From: an uncultured Oscillospiraceae bacterium
GTDB lineage: Bacteria > Bacillota > Clostridia > Oscillospirales > Ruminococcaceae
Direction of reading: 5' to 3'
DNA length: 5,525 bases
NCBI GenBank assembly: GCA_958403605.1
Contig: CATXYA010000149.1
Coordinates: 1 to 5,525, forward strand
The notes under the pieces were generated by a model. It made no database searches. It was not told the DNA's origin and was given only the letters and a program-made list of their open reading frames with translations. The position numbers and the translations under genes were made by a program. Positions 1 to 5,525 of this stretch are shown here, in pieces; the stretch's first letter is position 1; each line of letters begins with the position of its first letter.

Positions 1-834
1 AAACGCCAGCTGTGCGCCTGTGCTCTCGTCGATCTGGGGCGCGTCGTAGGCCTGTTTCAAATACGCGCCCGAGGCCGCGTCATAGGTGAGGCGCACGGGG
101 CTGTAGGACGAAAAGCGGAACGAGATGTCCGGCGCGTCGCCCTCGGTGGGCGCCGCCGCAGCCTCGGCGAAATGGAACAGCGGCGTATTGGCCCCGCCGG
201 GCACGATGCCGGTCTTTTCAATGCCCGCGGCGATGAGGCCGCTGTCGGTGTACCAGCAGTGCTCCTGGGCGTAATGGGCGTTTTTGTTGCGGATCTCGTC
301 AAAGACGAAGGAGGAGCTGCCCAAATACATGCCGTCGATGTCCTGGTACGAATATTCGCTGATGAGGTTAGCCGCATAGACGCTGGAGCCGATGTGCACG
401 AAAATGGCGTTCAGCGGCAGCGCGAACTGCAGATGCTGGTCCCGCGCCGAGCGCACCGGCCCCACCTGGGGGATGGCGTTGCGGTCGGCAAAGACGGCCA
501 GGAAACGAGTGATGCCGCCCTCGGTGACCATCTCGAAGATGGCGTCCGCCGAGCCGATGCCCCGCTGAGGCAGCGCGGCCTTCAAATTGTTGATCATGAT
601 GGCCACCGGGCGCTGGCCGGGCTCCACGCCCTCCGCCAGCGGCTGGCCGGTGATCAGGTTATAGGTGGGCGCGGGCGCGTCCGACTGCACGATGCCCTCG
701 CCGTTTCCCGCCTGGGAGGAGGACGCAGTGGAGGACGGGTCCAACCGGGCGGTGCTGGAGGAATTTTGCTCGCCGCAGGCGGCCAGGCTCAGGGCCAGCA
801 CCAGGGCCAGCGCCAGGGAAAATGCCCGTTTCAC
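1..834 (-). CDS. DUF3048 (YerB-like) lipoprotein, C-terminus cut by window edge
   Basis: Predicted surface lipoprotein of the DUF3048 family (B. subtilis YerB type); the biochemical role is not established. The visible 278 residues begin with a basic end (MKRAF) and a hydrophobic stretch at 5-19. A lipobox LAAC follows, with Cys20 as the lipidation site, then a Ser/Thr-rich linker at about 24-45. The DUF3048 N-terminal domain covers about 57-200, with TGQ (62-64), MINN (80-83), EGGITRF (105-111), VRSARDQ (127-133) and VHIG (146-149). The reading frame is open to base 1, so most of the C-terminal domain is missing. I chose GTG at 834-832 because an AGGAG lies 9 nt upstream; the in-frame ATG at 843-841 directly abuts that AGGAG, which is too close. 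It lies 35 nt after the stop of a paralogous lipoprotein gene, so the two are probably co-transcribed. Confidence 0.9.
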   Translation of the reverse strand, partial: MKRAFSLALALVLALSLAACGEQNSSSTARLDPSSTASSSQAGNGEGIVQSDAPAPTYNLITGQPLAEGVEPGQRPVAIMINNLKAALPQRGIGSADAIFEMVTEGGITRFLAVFADRNAIPQVGPVRSARDQHLQFALPLNAIFVHIGSSVYAANLISEYSYQDIDGMYLGSSSFVFDEIRNKNAHYAQEHCWYTDSGLIAAGIEKTGIVPGGANTPLFHFAEAAAAPTEGDAPDISFRFSSYSPVRLTYDAASGAYLKQAYDAPQIDESTGAQLAF

Positions 835-843
835 ACGCCTCAT

Positions 844-848
844 CTCCT
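844..848 (-). promoter_or_regulatory. Ribosome binding site (AGGAG) that decides the GTG start
   Basis: Read on the minus strand, the run AAAAAGGAG ends immediately before an ATG (843-841) and 9 nt before a GTG (834-832) in the same frame. Normal Shine-Dalgarno spacing favours the GTG. Using the ATG would only add three residues (MRR) to the signal peptide. Confidence 0.7.
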
Positions 849-869
849 TTTTGCAGGATGCTAAAGAAC

Positions 870-2066
870 TCATTCGTCGCCCGCGTTCGCCGCCGATTCA
901 TTGGGCACGACGCTGTCGGCCTGGGCCGTCTCGGTGGTGCGGTAGAACTGGAAGTTCTCCGCCTCGTCCAGATCGACGATGGCAAGGTAGGTCTTACCCG
1001 GGTTGATCTTCACGTTGGTCTCGTAGCCCTCGGTGTCCACGATGCGCAGCACGTTGTCGGGCGTGCCCTTCATCCAGCGCACCTGCTCGGCCTTACCGCC
1101 GTTGAAATAGTAGCCCACGCCGCCGAAGTTGTACACCACTTCCTGCAGGTCTTTGGCCTCGTGGCCGGTGTAGGTGTGGATGTCGGTGAACAGCACCAGC
1201 ACGTTGTCAAAGGACAGCTGCTCGTTGTTGTTGGCGTCCACGGAGGGGCTGATGGCGCGCTCCCGCAGGCTGTACTGGCTCATCAGGTATTTGCCCGCGG
1301 CGGCGTCCCAATCGAAGTAGGTGCGGTAGTTGTCGGAGTGGATGACGTCGATCTTCACCGCGTCGCCGCCGGTCAGCTCGCGGGCGGGCTCGTCATAGCG
1401 CACAAAATCGAAGAAGGTGCTGTTGTAGTGGATGGACGTGTCAGTGCCGAACTGGGTGAGAGCCTTCTGCAGCGTCTCCTCGTCCACATAGGCGGTGTGC
1501 TCGATGGCAACGCCAGTATTACGGCGCTGCTGGTCCCGCGGAAAGCCGCTGGACAGGTTGTCCAGGTTCACGTCGAAATCGCTGTAATCGTAGTTGTTTT
1601 TGTACTCGGTCTGCACCACGCTTTCGCCGATGTGGACGTACAGCGGATGGAACGGCAGGATCAATTGGAAAAACTGGTCGCGCGCCGAGCGGATGGGCAT
1701 GATCTTGGGGATCTTGGTGTAGTCCTCATACAGGGCCATGAAGCGGGTGATGCCGCCCTCCACCTTGACTTCCACCAGCATGTCCGCGTCGGACAGGCCC
1801 GCCTGGGGCCGGGCGTTCTGGGTGGCATTGTTGGAAATATTGTTGACCATGAACGCCGCAAAGCGCTGGTCGTCCGGGTAGTCGGCCGTTTTCTCCAGGC
1901 CCGTCAGCACGCGGGCGTTGTAGGGCTTTTCCACCGGCTCGGCGGGCGTGCTCTCAGAAGAGGCCGCGGGCGTGCTGGAGGAAGAAGGCGCGGGCTTGTC
2001 CCCGCAGGAGGCGAACAGCACCGCCGTCAGGGACAGGACGAGCAGAACGGACAGAAACTTTTTCAT
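870..2066 (-). CDS. DUF3048 (YerB-like) lipoprotein, complete, 398 aa
   Basis: Secreted lipoprotein of the DUF3048 family, probably anchored to the outer face of the membrane; its function is unknown. MKK is followed by a hydrophobic core (4-19) and a lipobox FASC with Cys21 as the lipidated residue. A Ser/Pro/Ala-rich linker runs to about residue 45. The DUF3048 N-terminal domain spans about 50-205 and includes MVNN (73-76), EGGITRF (103-109), IRSARDQ (125-131) and VHIG (144-147). The C-terminal DUF3048 domain spans about 285-370, with DNVLVLFTDIHTY (287-299), GGVGYYFNGG (315-324), WMKG (331-334) and NPGKTYLAIVD (355-365). The length fits a full two-domain member. AGGAG sits 8 nt before the ATG. 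It is the first gene of a two-gene operon with its paralogue and is divergent from the tRNA gene. Family assignment rests on recognised motifs, not a search. Confidence 0.93.
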   Translation of the reverse strand: MKKFLSVLLVLSLTAVLFASCGDKPAPSSSSTPAASSESTPAEPVEKPYNARVLTGLEKTADYPDDQRFAAFMVNNISNNATQNARPQAGLSDADMLVEVKVEGGITRFMALYEDYTKIPKIMPIRSARDQFFQLILPFHPLYVHIGESVVQTEYKNNYDYSDFDVNLDNLSSGFPRDQQRRNTGVAIEHTAYVDEETLQKALTQFGTDTSIHYNSTFFDFVRYDEPARELTGGDAVKIDVIHSDNYRTYFDWDAAAGKYLMSQYSLRERAISPSVDANNNEQLSFDNVLVLFTDIHTYTGHEAKDLQEVVYNFGGVGYYFNGGKAEQVRWMKGTPDNVLRIVDTEGYETNVKINPGKTYLAIVDLDEAENFQFYRTTETAQADSVVPNESAANAGDE

Positions 2067-2074
2067 GCGATGAT

Positions 2075-2079
2075 CTCCT
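2075..2079 (-). promoter_or_regulatory. Ribosome binding site (AGGAG) of the complete DUF3048 gene
   Basis: AGGAG on the minus strand, 8 nt upstream of the ATG at 2066-2064. It supports this start, which also gives a standard lipoprotein signal peptide. Confidence 0.75.
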
Positions 2080-2108
2080 AATCTCAGTATTCATGGATAA
2101 CGCGTGGT

Positions 2109-2120
2109 TATACATGTATA
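2109..2120. promoter_or_regulatory. 12-bp perfect palindrome at the lipoprotein promoter, candidate operator
   Basis: TATACATGTATA is its own reverse complement. It begins at the last base of the predicted minus-strand -10 box and covers the expected transcription start near 2113. An overlapping odd palindrome GTATA-C-TATAC (2116-2126) covers the -10 box itself. The position is typical for a repressor site, but no regulator is encoded in the window, and AT-rich promoter DNA can give such symmetry by chance. Confidence 0.4.
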
Positions 2121-2148
2121 CTATACTGAAATCCCCCTGAAATGTAAA
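2120..2148 (-). promoter_or_regulatory. Predicted sigma-A type promoter of the lipoprotein operon
   Basis: On the minus strand, TTTACA (2148-2143) is followed after exactly 17 bp by TATAGT (2125-2120). Each hexamer is close to the TTGACA/TATAAT consensus. A start near 2113 would give a leader of about 47 nt before the ATG at 2066. Confidence 0.7.
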
Positions 2149-2265
2149 GCCTCTGCCATTATTTTTTACACCGGCGCACAGCAAGCGGTGGGGCCCTGTT
2201 CGGCAAAAACCCACAAGATTCTGTGATAATGCGCCAAAACTGCCGCTTCCCCCGAAAAAAGGGTA
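2149..2265. other. Divergent intergenic spacer between the two promoters
   Basis: About 117 bp between the -35 box of the leftward lipoprotein promoter and that of the rightward tRNA promoter. I see no convincing gene, terminator or strong hairpin here. The only symmetry is a weak GTGGG...CCCAC pair around 2187-2214 with a long loop. Confidence 0.5.
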
Positions 2266-2294
2266 TTGACAGGGCTTTTGCACCTTGTTATAAT
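2266..2294 (+). promoter_or_regulatory. Consensus sigma-A promoter of the tRNA-Lys gene
   Basis: TTGACA (2266-2271) and TATAAT (2289-2294) are separated by exactly 17 bp, a perfect match to the vegetative consensus in both boxes and in spacing. Initiation near 2301 would leave a short 5' leader of about 16 nt before the tRNA. This strength suits a stable-RNA gene. Confidence 0.92.
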
Positions 2295-2316
2295 AATTGA
2301 GCGCCTGAAAAGTCGT

Positions 2317-2392
2317 GACCCGCTAGCTCAGTCGGCAGAGCACCTGCCTTTTAAGCAGGGTGTCCGGAGTTCGAATCTCCGGCGGGTCACCA
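2317..2392 (+). tRNA. tRNA-Lys, anticodon UUU
   Basis: A complete 76-nt cloverleaf. The acceptor stem GACCCGC/GCGGGTC is fully paired, the D stem is GCTC/GAGC, and the anticodon stem CCTGC/GCAGG carries loop CTTTTAA. Bases 2350-2352 give anticodon TTT (lysine AAA/AAG). The variable loop is 5 nt and the T arm is CGGAG/CTCCG with loop TTCGAAT. The discriminator is A2389 and CCA is encoded at 2390-2392. It stands alone between its own promoter and a terminator, so it is a single-gene transcription unit. Confidence 0.97.
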
Positions 2393-2396
2393 ATCG

Positions 2397-2423
2397 TGGC
2401 GCAGACGGTTTCCGTCCGCGCCA
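2397..2423 (+). other. Hairpin directly downstream of tRNA-Lys
   Basis: TGGCGCAGACGG (2397-2408) pairs with CCGTCCGCGCCA (2412-2423) around a TTT loop, giving 11 pairs and one A/C mismatch. It begins 5 nt after the tRNA CCA and has no T-tract of its own. It may help 3' processing, act as a barrier to exonucleases, or be part of a two-hairpin terminator. Confidence 0.7.
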
Positions 2424-2453
2424 ACGCCCCGGTCTTTGGACCGGGGCGTTTTT
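2424..2453 (+). terminator. Rho-independent terminator of the tRNA-Lys unit
   Basis: ACGCCCCGGTC (2424-2434), loop TTTG, and GACCGGGGCGT (2439-2449) form a perfect 11-bp GC-rich stem, followed by a T run to 2453 and then GTTTG. This is a textbook intrinsic terminator. It separates the tRNA unit from the ABC transporter operon, which therefore needs its own promoter. Confidence 0.93.
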
Positions 2454-2515
2454 GTTTGCGTTGTGCCGATTCCACTACTATCGCCACTGGTTCCCTCCAA
2501 AAAAGTCACTGTTAC

Positions 2516-2562
2516 TTTGTCTAATTTGTCAATATTTTTGCCCGTGGCTTTATTCGTATAAT
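2516..2562 (+). promoter_or_regulatory. Candidate control region of the ABC transporter operon
   Basis: An AT-rich stretch between the terminator and the first permease. TATAAT at 2557-2562 is a good -10 box about 30 nt before the ribosome binding site, but the best -35 candidate at the right distance is poor (TTTTTG, 2535-2540, 16-bp spacer). TTTGTC occurs twice, 9 bp apart (2516-2521 and 2525-2530), just upstream. The weak -35 with upstream repeats would fit an activator-dependent promoter; this is inference only. Confidence 0.35.
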
Positions 2563-2586
2563 AATACTGATATTACTCTATTTTGC

Positions 2587-2591
2587 GGAGG
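2587..2591 (+). promoter_or_regulatory. Ribosome binding site (GGAGG) of the first permease, ambiguous start
   Basis: GGAGG lies 1 nt before ATG 2593, 4 nt before GTG 2596 and 13 nt before ATG 2605, all in one frame. None has ideal spacing. ATG 2605 is preferred because it lines up with the N-terminus of the second permease of the operon. Confidence 0.55.
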
Positions 2592-2604
2592 GATGGTGAA
2601 TGGT

Positions 2605-3822
2605 ATGTTCCAACTGGTTTCTGCGCTGCGCAGCGTGCGGCGGCGGCCCCTGAAAAGCTGTTTGACGGTGCTGATCGCCCTGGCGCTGACGGTGTTTTTT
2701 CTGCTGTACCTCCAAATGCTGGCCTCGGTGGAGCACCAGCTGGACAAGCTGGCCGACACCATCCCCGTGACGGCGGAGGTCACCAATTTGAACGGTAGCC
2801 AGACCGTGGGGCTGGAGATCCCGCAGGAAAAGCTGGACGGCCTGCTGAACTGTCCCTTTGTGGCCGGCCCGGTCTACACGGCGCAGAACCCGGCCTACGT
2901 AGGGCCGGAGCGGGAAAAGCCCCTGTATGACGTCAAGATCACCGGCATCAACAGCTTTTCCGCCTTTCCTCTGTTGGACCCCGCCGCTTTTTCCTTTGCC
3001 CCGGGTGCGGACCTGGACGCCTTTTGGGCGGGAGACGACGGGTGCCTGGCCAGTGAAAAATTTTTGCAATATAAACATTTGGCCGTGGGGGACTCGGTGG
3101 AGCTTGTCATCTGCAATCAAGGCTATCAAGCGGAAAACCCTTCGGTGGGCGATCCGCGCCAGCTGTGCGTCAAAACGCTGCGTATTTTAGGCTCCTTCCG
3201 CAGCTCCGGCAGCGACCTCACCGCTTATCCCGATCTGCTGACGCCTATCAGCTGGAACGCCTCACTGTATGCGGGCACAGAGTTTTCCTTTAATGCCGAT
3301 TCCTTCCGCTTCACGGTCAACGACCCGCTGGCGCTGAACGAGTTCAAGGCCCAAATGCACGAGCTGGGCATGCGCAACGTCAATCAGCAGCAGCCCTTTG
3401 ACCGCGCAGGGCGGGCACTGATGGTCAACGACAAAATGTTCATCCAGACCGCCGGGCAGCTGCTGTCCAGCCGGGCACTCTACCGGGCCGCGGTGCCGCT
3501 GCTGGCCGTGGTGGCGGTGCTCATCGGCTTTGTGTCCTCCACGCTGCTGGTGCAAAGCCGCCGCGGCGAATTCCTCACCATGCGCTCCCTGGGGGCGCAC
3601 AAGCGCCAGTGCCTGGGCACGCTGCTGTGGGAATTTGCCCTGCTGTGCCTTGCCGGGTGCCTGCTGGGCGCCTTGGCCGCGCTGATGCTCAAAGACCTGT
3701 CCGCGGGCGCGGTGGGCCTCATCTGTTTGGCTGTTTTTGTGTGTTACATGGCCGGAACGGCCATCACCGTGGGCATGCTGGGCCGCCTGAACCTGATGCA
3801 GGCGCTCAAGCAAAAAGATTGA
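2605..3822 (+). CDS. ABC transporter permease, FtsX/MacB-like, complete (about 405 aa)
   Basis: Membrane subunit of a MacB/FtsX-type ABC transporter; substrate unknown. Counting from ATG 2605, a short basic N-terminus (RSVRRRPLK, 9-17) precedes helix 1 at about 18-40. An extracytoplasmic domain follows at about 41-290, including AGDDGCLASEKF (142-153) and VGDSVEL (161-167), a pattern seen in MacB periplasmic-core-like domains. Three helices end the protein, at about 292-316, 336-361 and 368-392. Between helices 2 and 3 lies the FtsX signature-like cytoplasmic segment RRGEFLTMRSLGAHKRQ (319-335). The tail LMQALKQKD (397-405) is also typical of the family. The start is uncertain: ATG 2593 or GTG 2596 would add 4 or 3 residues. 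The ATPase gene follows after 27 nt, implying co-transcription. The open frame extends back through the tRNA, but that part is not coding. Confidence 0.9.
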   Translation: MFQLVSALRSVRRRPLKSCLTVLIALALTVFFLLYLQMLASVEHQLDKLADTIPVTAEVTNLNGSQTVGLEIPQEKLDGLLNCPFVAGPVYTAQNPAYVGPEREKPLYDVKITGINSFSAFPLLDPAAFSFAPGADLDAFWAGDDGCLASEKFLQYKHLAVGDSVELVICNQGYQAENPSVGDPRQLCVKTLRILGSFRSSGSDLTAYPDLLTPISWNASLYAGTEFSFNADSFRFTVNDPLALNEFKAQMHELGMRNVNQQQPFDRAGRALMVNDKMFIQTAGQLLSSRALYRAAVPLLAVVAVLIGFVSSTLLVQSRRGEFLTMRSLGAHKRQCLGTLLWEFALLCLAGCLLGALAALMLKDLSAGAVGLICLAVFVCYMAGTAITVGMLGRLNLMQALKQKD

Positions 3823-3849
3823 CATACTCGGAAAAGGAGGGGATTTGCC

Positions 3850-4527
3850 ATGACCGCACCCGTATTGGAGCTGCGCTCCGTCGGCTATACCTACCAGGGG
3901 AAATACCAGAAGGTGGAGGCGCTGAAGGATGCCACCGCCTGCTTTGAGGCCGGGAAGGTGTACGCCATCGTCGGGCGCTCCGGCAGCGGAAAAACCACAC
4001 TGCTGTCCCTGATGGCGGGGCTGGACCTGCCCACCGCCGGGGACATCTTGGCCGAGGGAACGTCCCTTAAAACGCTGGATCGAGACCGCTACCGCCTGCA
4101 GACGGCCTCGGTGATCTACCAGGATTTCAACCTCTTTCCCCTGCTGACGGCGCTGGAAAACGTGCTCTATCCGCTGCAGCTGCAAAAGCGGCCCGCCGCC
4201 GAGGCGCGCCAGCGGGCCATGGAGCTGCTGGCGCAGATGGGCCTGCCGGAGCGCATTTTGAAGCAGTACCCCAAGATGATGAGCGGCGGCGAGCAGCAGC
4301 GCGTGGCCATTGCCCGCGCCCTGGCGGCCGGCGGCAAAATTCTGCTGGCGGACGAGCCCACGGGCAACCTGGACACCGCCAACAGCGAGGCCATTGTGGA
4401 GCTATTATGCCGCCTCACCCATGACAGCGAGCGCACCACCATCCTCATCACCCACGACCCCGAGGTAGCGGCCAAGGCCGATACCGTCTACCACATGGAA
4501 GACGGCGTGCTGCGGGCAGCGCCCTAA
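3850..4527 (+). CDS. ABC transporter ATP-binding protein, MacB/LolD-like, 225 aa
   Basis: Cytoplasmic ATPase that would power the two flanking permeases. All nucleotide-binding motifs are present: Walker A GRSGSGKTT (42-50), Q-loop Gln91 in YQDFNLFP, signature MSGGEQQRVAIARAL (144-158), Walker B ILLADEP with catalytic Glu169 (164-170), D-loop GNLD (172-175) and the H-loop His202 in ITHD. The signature opens with Met rather than the usual Leu, a tolerated change. NLFP after the Q-loop and DEPTGNLD are typical of the MacB/LolD/FtsE-related group. The 225-residue length is normal for a stand-alone nucleotide-binding subunit. AAGGAGG lies 9 nt before the ATG. It follows the first permease by 27 nt and precedes the second by 33 nt. 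ATPase identity is certain; the transported substrate is not. Confidence 0.97.
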   Translation: MTAPVLELRSVGYTYQGKYQKVEALKDATACFEAGKVYAIVGRSGSGKTTLLSLMAGLDLPTAGDILAEGTSLKTLDRDRYRLQTASVIYQDFNLFPLLTALENVLYPLQLQKRPAAEARQRAMELLAQMGLPERILKQYPKMMSGGEQQRVAIARALAAGGKILLADEPTGNLDTANSEAIVELLCRLTHDSERTTILITHDPEVAAKADTVYHMEDGVLRAAP

Positions 4528-4560
4528 AGCGCCTGTCTGCCGAAAAAAGGAGGAAGGGAC

Positions 4561-5525
4561 ATGGCGATCAAAAACAGCCTGAAACAGCTTCTGCGCACGC
4601 CCGTGAAAACGGCCTTGCTGGCCCTGTTGCTGTGCCTATCTGTTCTTTTTGCCTGCGTAGGGGTGACGCTTCTCAGTATCAACTACACCAGCCTGGCTCA
4701 AATGGAACAGCAGTTTACCACCATTGGTACATTGGAGCAGGTGCCCAACACCATCGAAATGGTTCCGCAGTGGGACGCGGCACTAAAGAAATACATTTAT
4801 TACGATTCTCCTCAGTACGATGAGGTGATCCCGCTTTCCTCTTTGCAGTTGGACGGTGTTGATTACCTGTATCCGCCGACCCGTTTTCCCACTTACTTTG
4901 CTTCTCATCCGGATTTTGCCGCCAATGGTGACGGCCTCACCCCCATTTTCATTTTGGAAGCGCGGCCGGTAGAAGACTGTGTCCCGGACCATCCGGTGCA
5001 AATGGAGATCGGCAATGTACTGTTTGGAAATGTCGGGTCGAATAAGACCTTCTATTTTTGTGACCATTATAATGAGTCTCCGGAAATGATGGATGCCGAT
5101 ACCACCTACATTTTCGGGCTCATGGAAATGCCCATGATGCATGCAGACTATCAGGCCTATGAAGAATTGGTCCCCTTCTATTGTCCGCTTTCTACGCGAT
5201 GCGATGCCAACGGCGCTGCCGTGGCCTCTCAATTCCCCGTCAAGGAATATAGCGTCGTCACGGATCATTTTTATGAAACGGACGAGGGGAAGCGGTGGAT
5301 GGCGCTGGCCGAACAAATGGAGTGCTGCCAGCATCTGATCTTTGCCGTCCCCACCGACGCCACGCACCTTGTGATGGAATTTCACCAACAGACAGCTTCC
5401 ATTTTAAAAGGGCGCGATATCACACCCGAAGAATATACGGCCGGGGAAACAGTCTGTCTTGTTTCCAACTATTTGATGCTTCAAAACGGATGGGTGGTCG
5501 GCGATACAATTTCTTTGTACTTGGT
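4561..5525 (+). CDS. ABC transporter permease, FtsX/MacB-like, 3' end cut by window edge
   Basis: Second membrane subunit of the same transporter, visible for 321 residues and open to the last base. AAGGAGG (4547-4553) lies 7 nt before the ATG. The N-terminus (NSLKQLLRTPVKT, 5-17) resembles that of the first permease and leads into helix 1 at about 18-40. The rest is an extracytoplasmic domain (about 41 onwards) ending in ILKGRDITPEEYTAGE (281-296), CLVSNYLM (299-306) and VVGDTISLYL (312-321). This GR-it-eE...vGD-i-L pattern is recognisable in MacB-like core domains. The C-terminal FtsX helices must lie beyond the window, so whether it has four or more helices is unknown. Its GC content is clearly lower than that of the ATPase gene (206 of 420 bases at 4741-5160 against 127 of 180 at 4201-4380). 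It also carries several extracytoplasmic cysteines, at 140, 167, 208, 214, 255, 256 and 299. Confidence 0.9.
   Translation, partial: MAIKNSLKQLLRTPVKTALLALLLCLSVLFACVGVTLLSINYTSLAQMEQQFTTIGTLEQVPNTIEMVPQWDAALKKYIYYDSPQYDEVIPLSSLQLDGVDYLYPPTRFPTYFASHPDFAANGDGLTPIFILEARPVEDCVPDHPVQMEIGNVLFGNVGSNKTFYFCDHYNESPEMMDADTTYIFGLMEMPMMHADYQAYEELVPFYCPLSTRCDANGAAVASQFPVKEYSVVTDHFYETDEGKRWMALAEQMECCQHLIFAVPTDATHLVMEFHQQTASILKGRDITPEEYTAGETVCLVSNYLMLQNGWVVGDTISLYL

Noticed and set aside
822..2081. Long plus-strand open frame (419 codons) opposite the complete lipoprotein gene
   Set aside because: It is the antisense shadow of the GC-rich DUF3048 gene, has low-complexity His/Val/Gly-rich composition, no recognisable domain and no convincing ribosome binding site.
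2109..2120. CopY/BlaI-type operator (TACA-NN-TGTA)
   Set aside because: The palindrome has TACA and TGTA directly joined, without the two-base spacer of the known box, so the match is not adequate.
2370..2392. tRNA 3' end as an attachment site of an integrated element
   Set aside because: I found no second copy of the tRNA 3' end in the window and no integrase or phage-like gene. An element boundary outside the window cannot be excluded.
2526..2562. TTGTCA with TATAAT as a standard promoter
   Set aside because: The spacer is 25 bp, far from the usual 16-18 bp.
2266..2604. Upstream extension of the first permease frame, starting in the tRNA promoter
   Set aside because: The frame would run through the tRNA and its terminator. 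The ribosome binding site and the alignment with the second permease place the start at about 2593-2605.
3262..4185. Minus-strand open frame of 307 codons across the permease/ATPase junction
   Set aside because: It spans two well-supported plus-strand genes and their junction, is Gln/His-rich as expected of an antisense shadow, and has no family motif.
4783..5388. Minus-strand open frame of 201 codons opposite the second permease
   Set aside because: The plus-strand frame through the same bases continues from a strong ribosome binding site, a signal-anchor helix and MacB-like motifs, so this is its antisense.
1..5525. CRISPR array, insertion sequence or riboswitch
   Set aside because: No regularly spaced repeats, transposase motifs or terminal inverted repeats are visible, and no leader is long enough or structured enough to suggest a riboswitch.

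Overview
The window looks like a piece of a GC-rich Firmicutes chromosome, most likely a Clostridia / Oscillospirales-type anaerobe. This is inferred from AGGAGG-type ribosome binding sites before nearly every gene, sigma-A style TTGACA/TATAAT promoters, a tRNA with encoded CCA, Gram-positive type lipoprotein signal peptides and GC-rich codon use. No marker gene fixes the species.

Left part (1-2066, minus strand): two consecutive genes for secreted lipoproteins of the DUF3048 / YerB family. The upstream one is complete (398 aa). The downstream one is a diverged paralogue that runs off the left edge. They are 35 nt apart and read from one promoter at about 2120-2148, whose start-point region holds a perfect 12-bp palindrome.

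Middle (2067-2592): a divergent control region, then a textbook promoter, a tRNA-Lys(UUU) gene with encoded CCA, and two back-to-back hairpins, the second a strong intrinsic terminator. About 130 nt of AT-rich leader follow, with weak promoter-like and repeat elements before the next operon.

Right part (2593-5525, plus strand): an ABC transporter operon in the order permease, ATPase, permease. The first permease is a complete four-helix FtsX/MacB-type protein with a large extracytoplasmic domain. The ATPase carries all expected nucleotide-binding motifs. The second permease begins with the same N-terminal helix architecture but is cut by the window's right edge, and its DNA is much less GC-rich than its neighbours. 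Together they would form an asymmetric MacB-like (mechanotransmission-type) transporter of unknown substrate.

The gene families are all familiar. I see no clear undescribed system. The points most worth checking are the palindrome at the lipoprotein promoter, the tandem lipoprotein paralogues, the double hairpin after the tRNA, and the composition break in the second permease.
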